64,000 nt of DNA. It comes from Undibacterium pigrum. GTDB lineage: Bacteria; Pseudomonadota; Gammaproteobacteria; Burkholderiales; Burkholderiaceae_D. This document shows, one piece after another, positions 41,959 to 51,003 of the stretch. Within the stretch, counting starts at the first letter, position 1. Every line of letters starts with the position of its first letter. The position numbers and the translations under genes are program-made. The notes beneath the pieces were generated by a model. That model made no database searches. It worked only from the letters and a program-made list of their open reading frames with translations, and was not told the DNA's origin. The stretch covers positions 758,128 through 822,127 of the forward strand of contig NZ_QJKB01000002.1 in NCBI RefSeq assembly GCF_003201815.1, read 5' to 3'.

Positions 41959-43287
41959 TTATTGGGCAATCACATCAGCCACCAGCTCGCTCTTCAGGAT
42001 CAGGCTGGATTGCCTGCCATTACCCAGCAAGAAGACACCACGGCCGTTGGAATAAATGATGCTGCCATCGGCGCGCATATCATAGGAGACTACATTGGTG
42101 GCCAATACGGTTTCATGGCCCTGGCGATTACGGCTCACCAGTTGCCAAGAGGCTGGCACCAGTGAGGGGACGCCATTGATCATATTTTCTTTTTGCAGAG
42201 CTTTTTCTGCATCGATGCGCTTACCCTTCAGGATGATTTCCTTGAGGTCGGCATTCAAGGCCGGGCCAGATGCACTGGTCAAGGGCTTGCGGCTATACAT
42301 CATGGAGAAAAAATTCAGGTAGTGAAACAGTGCGCGCAATAAACGGAAAGGGAAAAGCAAAACATCCAGCAGGGCATTGCTGGTTTCATACCTCGGTACT
42401 TCATAAGGTCGGCGTATGAAATGCAGATTACCTTGCGGGCATACCCGCGGATGCAGGTAATCATAGGTCGGGTCATCGAGTACTGGCGAGACCGAGCCAG
42501 TCTTCATATCCAGCATCTGTATGCTGGCATTTCCAAAAGCCAGGGTGATGCCGCTTTGATTGCGGGCGATGCCAGTGGATTGATACAGTATCTGTTTCTC
42601 TGCATCGGGTATCCAGCAGGGGCTGGTATCGAGGGTATCACCACCGGTCAGTTCGCGGTAGTCATCGCCTTCGCGATTAAGCATGACCAGATTGGCAATG
42701 CCGCCCTTGTTCATGGACGATGCCAGCAATCTGCCACTGGCCTGGTCCAGGTTCATGTCTGTCAATGCCAGGTTTTGCCTGTGCAGTATGCGCCTCTCCA
42801 CTCCGGTTTCCAGCTCATAAGAAAACAGGCCACCCATGCCTGAGTCCTGCAAGAAATACAGGATGCGGCCTTGTTCATCAAATTGCATGGCCGTCGCATT
42901 GATATGCGCACCCTCGCCATTAAACTGGCGCATGGCACCGGAGGCTGACACGCCGAAACTGGTATTTTGTTTCCAGGCATTTCTTTCCCTGTGTTTTTCC
43001 ATTTTATCCAGCATTTCCTGGACGTAAGGGCTGTGCAATTGCCTGACCTGGCCATGAGCGGCGCGGTAAAACAATTTACCTTCCGAAATAAATGCCACTG
43101 CCGTGCCCGGCGCGGCATTATCCAGCCTGCTTTGCTGGGCTGCATCATGCGGAATATTTTGCAGAGCCGGGGCAGCATGGCCTGACTTGTCTTTCTGCAT
43201 GGCCTGATTGACGACATAGGCCAGCGCCAGCAAGACGATGATGATAATGAGTATATGCACAGCCAGTATCTCCTGTATTGCCTGCAT
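41959..43287 (-). CDS. Unknown membrane-anchored protein with TolB-like repeats
   Basis: A 442-residue protein that I do not recognise. A single N-terminal membrane helix (about residues 9-28, AVHILIIIIVLLALAYVV) anchors a large domain. That domain contains repeated blocks of the type MQFDEQGRILYFLQDSGMGG, MNLDQASGRLLASSMNKGG and SYDMRADGSIIYSNGRG, which look like blades of a TolB/WD40-like beta-propeller. A hydrophobic stretch LLDVLLFPFRLLRALFHYLNFFSMMY near residue 315-340 may touch the membrane. The neighbours are a GntR regulator and a small membrane protein, and give no functional hint. The length and even codon use support a real gene. Confidence 0.7.
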   Translation of the reverse strand: MQAIQEILAVHILIIIIVLLALAYVVNQAMQKDKSGHAAPALQNIPHDAAQQSRLDNAAPGTAVAFISEGKLFYRAAHGQVRQLHSPYVQEMLDKMEKHRERNAWKQNTSFGVSASGAMRQFNGEGAHINATAMQFDEQGRILYFLQDSGMGGLFSYELETGVERRILHRQNLALTDMNLDQASGRLLASSMNKGGIANLVMLNREGDDYRELTGGDTLDTSPCWIPDAEKQILYQSTGIARNQSGITLAFGNASIQMLDMKTGSVSPVLDDPTYDYLHPRVCPQGNLHFIRRPYEVPRYETSNALLDVLLFPFRLLRALFHYLNFFSMMYSRKPLTSASGPALNADLKEIILKGKRIDAEKALQKENMINGVPSLVPASWQLVSRNRQGHETVLATNVVSYDMRADGSIIYSNGRGVFLLGNGRQSSLILKSELVADVIAQ

Positions 43288-43489
43288 AGTATGTCAAGCA
43301 GGCGCAAATCAATCGCAAAGCAATATTATGCATGCAAGTGATATCCGGCATGTAAGTCACGCTGTTTCAAGGCGTAACAGTCCGTCTGTACATATATGAC
43401 AATTGTCACCTGCAAGTCCTGACACTTTGCTCTGATCAAATGGGTGGCCTTCATGGATACTGGCTCTACTTAAACAAGGAGTGTCCTTC

Positions 43490-44092
43490 ATGACTGATTT
43501 CAATACCGCCACATTGTCGTCTTATTCTGCCCGCGCCAAGGGGGCAATGTTCTTTGCCATTTTTGGTACCGCCTGGCTGGCGTTGTGGAATCAGCGTGCC
43601 ATGCAGGGTAAAGGACTGGGCTATCTGCTCATCGCCGCATGCGGCCTGGCTTTGCTTGTTCTGGCCATGCTGCGCCAGCGTCAGTATCAGGCGTTCGCTC
43701 CTGAAGATAATCCTGCTTCAAGAAGGGTTGCGCGCGTGTTCCACCTGATCAATGCAGCGCAATGGGTCATCATACTGGTAGCAGGAAATGTGCTTGCCAA
43801 TCTTGGTTATGCAGACTGGGTCGTGCCCGTGGCCATGCTGGTCATCGGTTTGCACTTCCTGCCTTTATCCAGGCTGTTCAATGCACCTGGTCATTTCTGG
43901 CTTGGCTTGCTCATGAGCCTGTTTGCCATTGCTTATCCCTTCCTGCTTTCTGGCGGGCCTGCTGATCCTTATGGTTGCATGGGTGCTGGTTTGCTGTTGT
44001 GGGGCTATGCATGCTTGAAATTGTTGGCGATTCCGGCGGCAGTTCCAACGACAACTGCAACGACAACTTCGCGCAAACTGAATGCGTTTTGA
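43490..44092 (+). CDS. Unknown integral membrane protein (about 6 helices)
   Basis: About 200 residues from the ATG at 43490, which follows AAGGAG at good distance; a GTG nine bases upstream overlaps that site and is unlikely. Hydrophobic segments cover most of the chain, roughly six helices (GAMFFAIFGTAWLALW, GLGYLLIAACGLALLVLAML, and four more), ending in a Thr-rich tail. No catalytic motif is apparent. I do not recognise the family. Confidence 0.72.
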   Translation: MTDFNTATLSSYSARAKGAMFFAIFGTAWLALWNQRAMQGKGLGYLLIAACGLALLVLAMLRQRQYQAFAPEDNPASRRVARVFHLINAAQWVIILVAGNVLANLGYADWVVPVAMLVIGLHFLPLSRLFNAPGHFWLGLLMSLFAIAYPFLLSGGPADPYGCMGAGLLLWGYACLKLLAIPAAVPTTTATTTSRKLNAF

Positions 44093-44152
44093 AATAGACG
44101 CTCTAGACAAATTGCGGCAGAATCGCTGGCATATAAAAAAGATGAAGACACC

Positions 44153-45175
44153 ATGCCAGCCAATTTCCTGCCGCCTGCCCCTGCACTAGTACTCAGCCCT
44201 GAAGGGCAGCCCAGATTTGGCAAATATGCTGGTGCGCCTCATGCCATAGACTGGTCCGGCCTGGCTTTGCCTCACAGACGTGGCAAGCTGTGGCAGACCC
44301 TGCACCACAAGCACTGGCATTATGTGGCATTGGCAACGGAAGAAATATTTTGCGGCATTGCCATCGTCGATGTAGGCTGGACCAATACGGCCTTTGCCTA
44401 TGTGTTTGACAGGCAGGAAGGCAAGCTCATCGCCAGTTATTCTCAGGATGGTTTGCCTGGGCTGACAGCAAAACTGAACCCGCACCCGGCTGCAGGTGCT
44501 GCCTCGCAATTCCAGTTATTTGGCAAGAAAATCCGTTTCCAGCATTTATCTGAAAGTGAACAAGCTCAGGCGCAATTTCAGTTGCAACTGCAATGCGGCT
44601 CTTTTGTCATTGATGCCCTGCTTGATGCCAGCCAGGCCGCGCCTTCATTATTGGCGATAGGCGAAGTGCAGGGTGGTACGGTACATGCCACCGTCAAATC
44701 GGCAGGCATGCCACTGACCGGGGAGGTCAAGGTCGGGAATCGTAGTTTCAGCCTGCAAACAGGTACCGGCAGCTATGACCATAGCAATGGTTTTCTGGCA
44801 CGTGAAACCGGCTGGCGCTGGGCTTCAGCGCATGCGCAGCATGTGGGATTTAATTTGCAGGCAGGCTATTTTGGCAGCAATGAAAATGCCCTATGGCTGG
44901 ATGGCAAACTCATTGCCCTCGGTGCTGCACAGTTTGACTTTGATGCCAGCCAGGCTATGGCCGACTGGCATATTCATACTGATGATGGCTTACTGGACTT
45001 GTATTTCCGGCCCGAGGGTTTTCGTGCAGAAAACAAAAATCTGTTGATCGCCAGCAGCCGTTATCTGCAGCCCATAGGCCAATTCAGTGGCTGGGTCAGG
45101 GCCAGTATCGATAGTCCAAAGCGGCAGATAGAAAAACTGGTCGGTGTGACTGAAGACCATTTTTCGAAATGGTAG
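44153..45175 (+). CDS. DUF2804 family protein
   Basis: A 340-residue protein of the DUF2804 family. The conserved block YDHSNGFLARETGWRWASAHAQ near residues 203-225 is its best mark, with HYVALATEEIFCGIAIVDVGWTNTAFAYVFDR in the N-terminal half and LLDLYFRPEGFRAENKNLL-IAS later. It is expected to be beta-rich and possibly binds a lipid or acyl compound, but no activity is established. It converges on the protease gene with a 9-base gap. Confidence 0.8.
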   Translation: MPANFLPPAPALVLSPEGQPRFGKYAGAPHAIDWSGLALPHRRGKLWQTLHHKHWHYVALATEEIFCGIAIVDVGWTNTAFAYVFDRQEGKLIASYSQDGLPGLTAKLNPHPAAGAASQFQLFGKKIRFQHLSESEQAQAQFQLQLQCGSFVIDALLDASQAAPSLLAIGEVQGGTVHATVKSAGMPLTGEVKVGNRSFSLQTGTGSYDHSNGFLARETGWRWASAHAQHVGFNLQAGYFGSNENALWLDGKLIALGAAQFDFDASQAMADWHIHTDDGLLDLYFRPEGFRAENKNLLIASSRYLQPIGQFSGWVRASIDSPKRQIEKLVGVTEDHFSKW

Positions 45176-45184
45176 GCAACATAC

Positions 45185-46615
45185 TTATCGACGGTTGCAT
45201 ACCATGCGGTCGGCCTTGCCAGGATTGACCACCAGTTTGTTATCCGTAAATTCTTCAACGATGCCAGAAATTCTGGCGCCTATGCTGAGTGACATAGATT
45301 TGCCGTCGAAAAGATAATTGCCAGAAAATTTCTTGCCATTCATGGTGCCGCTCAAGCGGGAATCTCTTTCAAACAGCACATCCATGCTGTAGCCAGTCAG
45401 TACGCCATAACAGTTCCAGAGGCCAAGAATTTTTGTGGCGGCTTGCTGGGCTGTTGAGGCTTGTGAATTGCCATCCCGGTTACTGTCCCTATTGCCTTCC
45501 CTGTTCCCTTCCAGGCTGTTCATGGTTATTGCGCCCACACTTTGATTGCTTGCCCGGCGGGTTGACATGGTGTTGATCCAGTCTGCAGGAACGGCGAAGT
45601 TCAGGTTTTGTCCCAGCTTGTGCTGGAAAGTGTTGATGCCTACCAGTTTGCCATAAGCATCAAACAAGCCACCTCCGCTGGACCCAGGTGAAATTGGCGC
45701 GGTGGTTTGTATCACCTTGCCGGTAGACAGAGGGCGCAAAGCAGAAACGATGCCATCACTGATCGTCAGGTCCAGGCCCAGTGGCGCACCAATGGCAAAT
45801 ACTTTTTGGCCTATGCGCAAGTTATCTGTGCTGCCCAGGGCCACCACTGGCGCATTGGCACCAGGGACGCTGAGGCGACATAAATCATATTCTTCATCCG
45901 CCATGATGACCGTGGCTGCCAGTAATTGCTTGCCTATTCGGGCCTTATATTGCACGCCACTGCGCGTTACATGGCAATTCGTGATCAGGACTTCGGGTGC
46001 GATCATGACACCGCTGCCTATCGCCACCTGTGTACCTATTGGTGAAAACACCTGGATGAGGGCGATACTGGGAGCGCGCAACGCATAAATTTCTTCGGCG
46101 GTTTTACCTGCTTCTGCATTAATGTTATTGCTGGCAACTGGCTCGGCTATCTGGCTTGGTGGTGCAGGTACGACTGCACGCAATGGTGGCTCTACTGGCG
46201 ATGCAGGAGTGACTTCGCTATACACGGGCAATTCTTGTTGCCTGTTGCGTTCTTCTTTTTGTTTCACTGACCACCAGGTTGCTGCGGCTGCCAGCAGCAC
46301 TGCCATTAAGGCTATCACGCTGATCCAGTTTCTGGCCGGGGCCGGTGTTGGGGTGACGGGTGCTGTTGCTTGCTGCTCCCTTGCTATGCTGGCCTGTGAC
46401 CGCAAACTTTCCTGTCTGGCCAGGCGTGCATCATAACTGCTACGTTTTTGAGGTGTGGAAAGTAATTCGTAAGCCTCGCGCAAGATGACCTTTTTATTGT
46501 GGTCGTGCTGCGCCGTGCTGTCCAGCTCGGACATGGCATGCTGATAGGCCGCGCGTATCTGTTCCACAGTCGCGTCCTGCGGGACTGAGAGTATGTCGTA
46601 AAGAGTTTGTTTCAT
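45185..46615 (-). CDS. J-domain-like / trypsin-like serine protease chimera, membrane-anchored
   Basis: A 476-residue protein of unusual build. Residues 1-70 resemble a DnaJ domain (LYDILSVPQDATVEQIRAAYQHAM...VILREAYELLSTPQKRSSYD), but the HPD tripeptide that stimulates DnaK is missing. A membrane helix lies at about 97-117. Residues 175-360 are a trypsin/HtrA-like protease with H215 (ITNCHVT), D244 (EEYDLCRL) and S313 (ISPGSSGGGLF). A linker near 370-390 repeats Asn-Arg-Gly units. The C-terminal 80 residues form a small unknown domain beginning at GLWNCYGVLTGY. With the J-like part inside the cell, the protease would be periplasmic. The role may be envelope protein quality control, by inference. 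Confidence 0.85.
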   Translation of the reverse strand: MKQTLYDILSVPQDATVEQIRAAYQHAMSELDSTAQHDHNKKVILREAYELLSTPQKRSSYDARLARQESLRSQASIAREQQATAPVTPTPAPARNWISVIALMAVLLAAAATWWSVKQKEERNRQQELPVYSEVTPASPVEPPLRAVVPAPPSQIAEPVASNNINAEAGKTAEEIYALRAPSIALIQVFSPIGTQVAIGSGVMIAPEVLITNCHVTRSGVQYKARIGKQLLAATVIMADEEYDLCRLSVPGANAPVVALGSTDNLRIGQKVFAIGAPLGLDLTISDGIVSALRPLSTGKVIQTTAPISPGSSGGGLFDAYGKLVGINTFQHKLGQNLNFAVPADWINTMSTRRASNQSVGAITMNSLEGNREGNRDSNRDGNSQASTAQQAATKILGLWNCYGVLTGYSMDVLFERDSRLSGTMNGKKFSGNYLFDGKSMSLSIGARISGIVEEFTDNKLVVNPGKADRMVCNRR

Positions 46616-46787
46616 TACATGTCCAGAATAAAGGGCCTGCTTTTATCCTTTGCAGGAACAAGCTTTTTTCTGGGAATTGTAACTGAAGATGTGACAGAGC
46701 CCCAATTTAGTCGCTATCAGCGTTCACCCATGTTCACCAAAGCAAGGTATAGCTTGCCTACTGTCCATGCAAACAAGTGCTTTGTGC

Positions 46788-47198
46788 CTAGCGCAAGCGG
46801 CCTATATAAGTCTGGTCCACCATGGCATTGTGATCCAGCACTGGCATGCCAGCCAGCGGGCTTGTTTCTACCCTGCTATTGACCAGCATACCGGATGTGG
46901 AACTGGATTTTTTAGTGACCAGTCTGCTCAGCAAGGGATCGGTTGGTGGTGGCAGGATGAACAGGCCAGCTTCACCAAAGTAAATATCTTCCAGCTTGTG
47001 ACAGATGTCATGCAAAGCTTCGTTTGGTAATTCCATGGCCAGATCAAGTATGGCGCGGCAATAAGCGGGATTGATGCGCATGTATTCTATGTCGGTCACG
47101 CGACCATTTTGCCGCCGCAAAATCACATGCAGACGTGCCATGAGTGAAAATGCCAGATTATCCGACATCGCATTTTGGACTAAGCTGCTGGTGCTCAT
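46788..47198 (-). CDS. Small unknown protein co-translated with amtB
   Basis: A 136-residue soluble protein, unrecognised. The N-terminal half is helical (NLAFSLMARLHVILRRQNGRVTDIEYMRINPAYCRAILDLAMELPNEALHDICHKLEDIYFG) and the C-terminal half is low in structure. Its ATG overlaps the amtB stop codon (ATGA), so it is translated with the ammonium transporter. AmtB genes usually sit beside glnK; this protein shows no PII signature (no T-loop YRGAEY). A role with AmtB is suggested by the overlap only. Confidence 0.7.
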   Translation of the reverse strand: MSTSSLVQNAMSDNLAFSLMARLHVILRRQNGRVTDIEYMRINPAYCRAILDLAMELPNEALHDICHKLEDIYFGEAGLFILPPPTDPLLSRLVTKKSSSTSGMLVNSRVETSPLAGMPVLDHNAMVDQTYIGRLR

Positions 47199-48613
47199 AA
47201 GATATGCTCCCCATGAAGTTCAAGATCCAGTCCTTCTCTTTCCTGTTCTTTCGTAACGCGCAAGCCCAGGGTGATTTTCAGCAGCCATAAGATGAGGGCA
47301 GTCACCAGGCCAGAATAAATCACCGTGACGACGACGCCAAAAGCCTGCGTCGCCAGGCTTCCATCCGCCCCGCCTATGCTCTTCATGGCGAATACGCCAG
47401 TCAGCAGTGCGCCGACTATGCCACCTATCGCATGTACGCCAAATACGTCCAGCGAATCATCATAGCCGCCCATGGACTTGAGTGAAGTCGCACCCCAGTA
47501 ACATGCCACTCCAGCCACTGCACCTATGACCAGTGCGCCGGTCAGATCAACAAAGCCAGATGCGGGTGTGATCGCCACCAGGCCAGCAACCGCACCAGAG
47601 ACTATGCCCAGCACCGAGGGTTTGCCACGGCGCAGCCATTCCACCAGCATCCAGGCCAGTGCAGACATCGCAGTAGCCACCTGTGTCACCAGCATCGCCA
47701 ATCCGGCGCGGCCATCTGCAGCACCGGCAGAACCAGCATTGAAACCAAACCAGCCTACCCACAGCAAAGATGCACCGACGGCTGTCAGCAATAAATTATG
47801 TGGTGGCATGGCTTCCTTGCCAAAACCCAGGCGTGGCCCGATGATCAATGCCGCCACTAGGCCAGATACTCCGGCATTGATATGCACCACAGTGCCACCG
47901 GCAAAATCCAGCACGCCACGCGCTGCCAGCCAGCCTGCCGGTTCCCATACCCAGTGGGCGACTGGCACATACACCAGCAAAGACCACAGACTGATGAACA
48001 GCAGCAGGGCAGAAAATTTCATGCGCTCCGCAAAGGCGCCAGTGATCAGGGCCGGGGTGATAATCGCAAACGTCATCTGGAACATCAGGAACACGCTCTC
48101 CGGTATCGTCGGCGCCAGTTGATGTACGCTGAGTTGCCCGGCTTCTTTCAGGAAACTCACGCCGTGCAGCATGAACCTGTCCATGCTGCCCAGATAAGGT
48201 GAACCCGCAGTGAACACCAGGCTATAGCCCAGCACCACCCATAAAATAGTCACGATGCAAGTGGTGGCCAGGCTGTGCGCCATCGTGCCCAGGGCATTTT
48301 TCTTGCGCACCATGCCAGTGTAAAACAGGGCCAGGCCGGGTATGGTCATCAACAATACCAGTCCAGTCGATGTCATCATCCAGGCGGTGTCGCCAGCGCT
48401 GATCTTGTCTGCGGCGATCATGCCTGGCTTGGTCATGGCTGGTGGCGTGGCCGCAGCCACTACAGGTGTTGTTGTGACACTTGCTACAGAACTGGCAGGC
48501 GCGGTTTCTTGTGCATAGCAGATGCCCCCATACAGGAAAAGGCTGATGGAGAAGAAAAATGAGAGGAAAAGTGAAACAGAAAGCGGGAAGCTGGAGAGCA
48601 CGCGTATTTTCAT
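47195..48613 (-). CDS. amtB: Ammonium transporter AmtB
   Basis: About 472 residues from the ATG at 48613. The longer in-frame start at 48670 falls inside a sigma-54 promoter and is rejected. A Sec signal peptide (ending ICYAQ) and a Thr/Ala/Pro-rich stretch precede 11 membrane helices. Family marks are DTAWMMTSTGLVLLMTIPGLALFYTGMVRKKN, the pore His pair in helices 5 and 10 (VVHINAGVSGLVAALIIG and DVFGVHAIGGIVGALLTG), and FNAGSAGAAD. It conducts ammonium/ammonia into the cell under nitrogen limitation. The gene is followed by an overlapping small unknown gene and not by glnK. Confidence 0.95.
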   Translation of the reverse strand: MKIRVLSSFPLSVSLFLSFFFSISLFLYGGICYAQETAPASSVASVTTTPVVAAATPPAMTKPGMIAADKISAGDTAWMMTSTGLVLLMTIPGLALFYTGMVRKKNALGTMAHSLATTCIVTILWVVLGYSLVFTAGSPYLGSMDRFMLHGVSFLKEAGQLSVHQLAPTIPESVFLMFQMTFAIITPALITGAFAERMKFSALLLFISLWSLLVYVPVAHWVWEPAGWLAARGVLDFAGGTVVHINAGVSGLVAALIIGPRLGFGKEAMPPHNLLLTAVGASLLWVGWFGFNAGSAGAADGRAGLAMLVTQVATAMSALAWMLVEWLRRGKPSVLGIVSGAVAGLVAITPASGFVDLTGALVIGAVAGVACYWGATSLKSMGGYDDSLDVFGVHAIGGIVGALLTGVFAMKSIGGADGSLATQAFGVVVTVIYSGLVTALILWLLKITLGLRVTKEQEREGLDLELHGEHIL

Positions 48614-48665
48614 CAGGCTGGCCTTTTCAAAAACATCGTCAATGACACACAAGCATGTGCATTGC

Positions 48666-48681
48666 AGCATTTTTCATGCCA
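48666..48681 (-). promoter_or_regulatory. Sigma-54 promoter of amtB
   Basis: On the minus strand TGGCATG-AAAA-ATGCT has the GG (-24) and GC (-12) doublets at exact RpoN spacing. The predicted transcription start lies about 40 bases ahead of the ATG at 48613. A TGCACC half-site at 48763, about 90 bases further upstream, could be part of an NtrC site, though its partner half is poor. The rest of the 365-base gap to the YHS gene shows no gene. Confidence 0.65.
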
Positions 48682-48978
48682 AGGCTGATACCAGTACATT
48701 TGGTCTTGCTCGCAACTAATCAGGGAAAGAAATTGCTTGTGATACCAGCGCGGGCGGATGACTGCACCAAAATGTAAGCAAATATTTCTGCATGGCATGA
48801 GTTTGCACACAGAGGGTGCCAAATCAAATTCGATGGCATTTATTCCATTTTAAGGAATAATGAATTCAATCTTATGGTTATTCTTTACTTTGATGAACTG
48901 AATTAAAGTGCCCGTCATTCGCTGCGCATGAGCAAGGTGAATCTCAAATCCGCTTTCAACCATTTAAAGGAGCACGCC

Positions 48979-49482
48979 ATGTCACTCACATCCATATCAC
49001 GCACTTCCAGCAGCCTGGTCAGCAAAATCAAATTCATCTTCTTGTTAGCCGTAGCCGCATTATCACTGGCAGCAGTGCCAGGCGTCAGCGCAGCTGATAC
49101 GGTCGCCAATAGCGTCATAGGTGCACGGGGCTACGATCTCACGACTTTCTTCACCAGTGAAAAACCGGCGCATGGTACAGGCCACCATGTAGCGACTGTG
49201 GATGGTGTAGATTACCTGTTCACCAGTGAAGAAAACAAAAAGACTTTCCAGGCGAACCCAGAGAAATACCTGCCAGCCTTTGGTGGTTACTGTGCTTATG
49301 GCGCTTCCATAGGCAAGAAATTTGTTGCAGACCCGGATGTGTATGACATCGTTGATAACAAACTCTACTTCAATCTCGACACCAAGATTCGTGCGATCTG
49401 GGCAAAGGATATTGCAGGCAATATCGATCTTGCAAAAACCAACTGGAAAACCATCGCCAGCAAGAAGCCATCTGAACTCTGA
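48979..49482 (+). CDS. YHS-domain protein, exported
   Basis: About 167 residues from the ATG at 48979, preceded by AAAGGAG; the frame extends upstream to 48928 but without a better start. A signal peptide with hydrophobic core IFLLAVAALSLAAVPG ends near VSAAD. The YHS-type region runs from YDLTTFFTSEKPAHG through YLFTSEENKKTFQANPEKYLPAFGGYCAYGAS. YHS domains are often metal-linked. The protein is probably periplasmic and its exact function is unknown. A terminator follows. Confidence 0.87.
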   Translation: MSLTSISRTSSSLVSKIKFIFLLAVAALSLAAVPGVSAADTVANSVIGARGYDLTTFFTSEKPAHGTGHHVATVDGVDYLFTSEENKKTFQANPEKYLPAFGGYCAYGASIGKKFVADPDVYDIVDNKLYFNLDTKIRAIWAKDIAGNIDLAKTNWKTIASKKPSEL

Positions 49483-49501
49483 TTGCTTGTGTACATAAAA
49501 T

Positions 49502-49540
49502 ACGCCGCTTAGCGAGCAGCTTAAGCGGCGTTATTTTGTT
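49502..49540 (+). terminator. Rho-independent terminator after the YHS gene
   Basis: ACGCCGCTTA and TAAGCGGCGT form a perfect 10-bp stem around a 10-base loop, followed by a T-rich tract (TATTTTGTT). Confidence 0.75.
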
Positions 49541-49552
49541 CAGATCAATAAA

Positions 49553-50797
49553 TCAGACTGGCAAGGCAATCTGGTGATCAACACTGAATTGATAATCGCG
49601 GAATACATGTTCTGCACTCAGCAATTCATAAGTGCCGTCAGCCAGTTTACGGGTAGTGTCTTTCAGGCGATAAGTCGTCTGGCCGCAAGTCCAGCAATTG
49701 AAGTTGCGCATATGGGTACACAGGCAAGTCTTGTCCATGACCGAGACTTTCTTGGCATCCGGATTTGCCGCCACTTCACGGTTATAGGAAGTGATGTAAG
49801 CGCAATTGCCATTACCATCGAGCAGGTAACCATAGGATTCACAACCAGGGCGTATGCCATCACCTATCGCAGGCGTGTTTTTCAGCATGCGCATGGGGTA
49901 ACCGGTAGGCGAAATATTATTGACTTCGATGTCGCCTTCACTGGCCTTGAAGTATTCCTGCTTCACACTATTGGGCAAGCCGCATTCCTTAGTGACAGTA
50001 AAGCGGGTCGCGACCTGTACACCGGCAGCACCGTTTTCCATGAAAGAGACAGCATCGCTACCTGTGAATATGCCACCGGCGGCGATCAGCGGGATATCCA
50101 GGTTTTCAGCTTTCAGGAACTGGACAATTTCAGTGATGATGGTTTGCAAATCATATTCAGCCCAGTCCAGGCCAAAACCCAGATGGCCACCAGCCAGCGG
50201 GCCTTCGACGATGACATAATCCGGCAGGCGGTTCAGGCGGGAATTCTTGCGCAGGAATAACTGCAAGGCACGTACTGAAGAAACGATGATGCCCAGCTTG
50301 GCATCGCGAAAACGCGGGTGGTCAGCGATCAGGCCAAAAGAACCCAGATGCAGGCCAGCACTCATGGTGATACCGTCAATACCCGCATCGAGTGAAGATT
50401 CCAGGCGCACTTTCAGGGTTTCACGCGGACCATTCATGGTCAGCTTTTCCATGCAGTTGACGAAAATCATGCCGGAACCCTGCTTGGCTTCCATGGTCTT
50501 GCCTACGTGCAGGCGGGTAGCCTCGGCCAGTTGATCCAGGTTGAACTTGATGTCAGTCTTGTCGGAGTTGTTAATATTATATTTGTAGAATTTTGTTTTT
50601 TCTTTAACAAAGCTGGTGTCGAAACGACGGTCAGAGACATCCTGCACCATGGCATCAGAAATATGGCCAATACCACCGAGACGTGCAGCAACCAGAGCCA
50701 GTTCAGCAGTGGAAATATCGACGCCCATGCCACCGATCATGATAGGAACCAGCTCATCTTTGCCCAGCTTCAGGCGGAAATCATCTACACGTTTCAT
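49553..50797 (-). CDS. FMN-dependent nitronate monooxygenase / 2-nitropropane dioxygenase family enzyme
   Basis: About 414 residues from the ATG at 50797 with AAGGA ahead of it; a GTG further upstream is ignored. It is a TIM-barrel flavoenzyme: MIGGMGVDIST at the N-terminus, the EGPLAGGHLGFGLDWAE motif, IAAGGIFTGSDAVSFMENGAAGVQVATRF (phosphate-binding loop). An additional C-terminal Cys-rich part (MDKTCLCTHMRNFNCWTCGQTTYRL) holds four or five Cys and may bind a metal or cluster, which ordinary nitronate monooxygenases lack. The family oxidises nitronates or reduces quinones and enoyl compounds. Substrate unknown. Confidence 0.85.
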   Translation of the reverse strand: MKRVDDFRLKLGKDELVPIMIGGMGVDISTAELALVAARLGGIGHISDAMVQDVSDRRFDTSFVKEKTKFYKYNINNSDKTDIKFNLDQLAEATRLHVGKTMEAKQGSGMIFVNCMEKLTMNGPRETLKVRLESSLDAGIDGITMSAGLHLGSFGLIADHPRFRDAKLGIIVSSVRALQLFLRKNSRLNRLPDYVIVEGPLAGGHLGFGLDWAEYDLQTIITEIVQFLKAENLDIPLIAAGGIFTGSDAVSFMENGAAGVQVATRFTVTKECGLPNSVKQEYFKASEGDIEVNNISPTGYPMRMLKNTPAIGDGIRPGCESYGYLLDGNGNCAYITSYNREVAANPDAKKVSVMDKTCLCTHMRNFNCWTCGQTTYRLKDTTRKLADGTYELLSAEHVFRDYQFSVDHQIALPV

Positions 50798-51003
50798 TGT
50801 TATCCTTGACACATTTTGCTCAAAAGTAAATCACGCGATGCTATGCAATACTGCCACTTAGTATTCTTACTCTACAGATACATATTGCTTATTCAGGTTC
50901 ATTCCGGCTTGCAAACCGGAAGACGAACGAGATTGTAAGCCAGGGCTAGTCGCTATAGCTAAGATTATATTCTGTACGGCAGCCAAATACGCTGTTACAG
51001 CAT

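Noticed and set aside
47526..48122. 198-residue open frame antisense to amtB
   Set aside because: Lies wholly over the well-supported ammonium transporter and has the Pro/Ala/Thr-rich composition of an antisense frame; no ribosome binding site.
48613..48670. Longer N-terminus of AmtB starting at 48670
   Set aside because: That start lies inside the sigma-54 -24/-12 element, so it cannot be in the transcript from this promoter.
48763..48780. NtrC enhancer site upstream of amtB
   Set aside because: Only one half (TGCACC) matches; the other half and the spacing are poor, so it is mentioned only beside the sigma-54 promoter.
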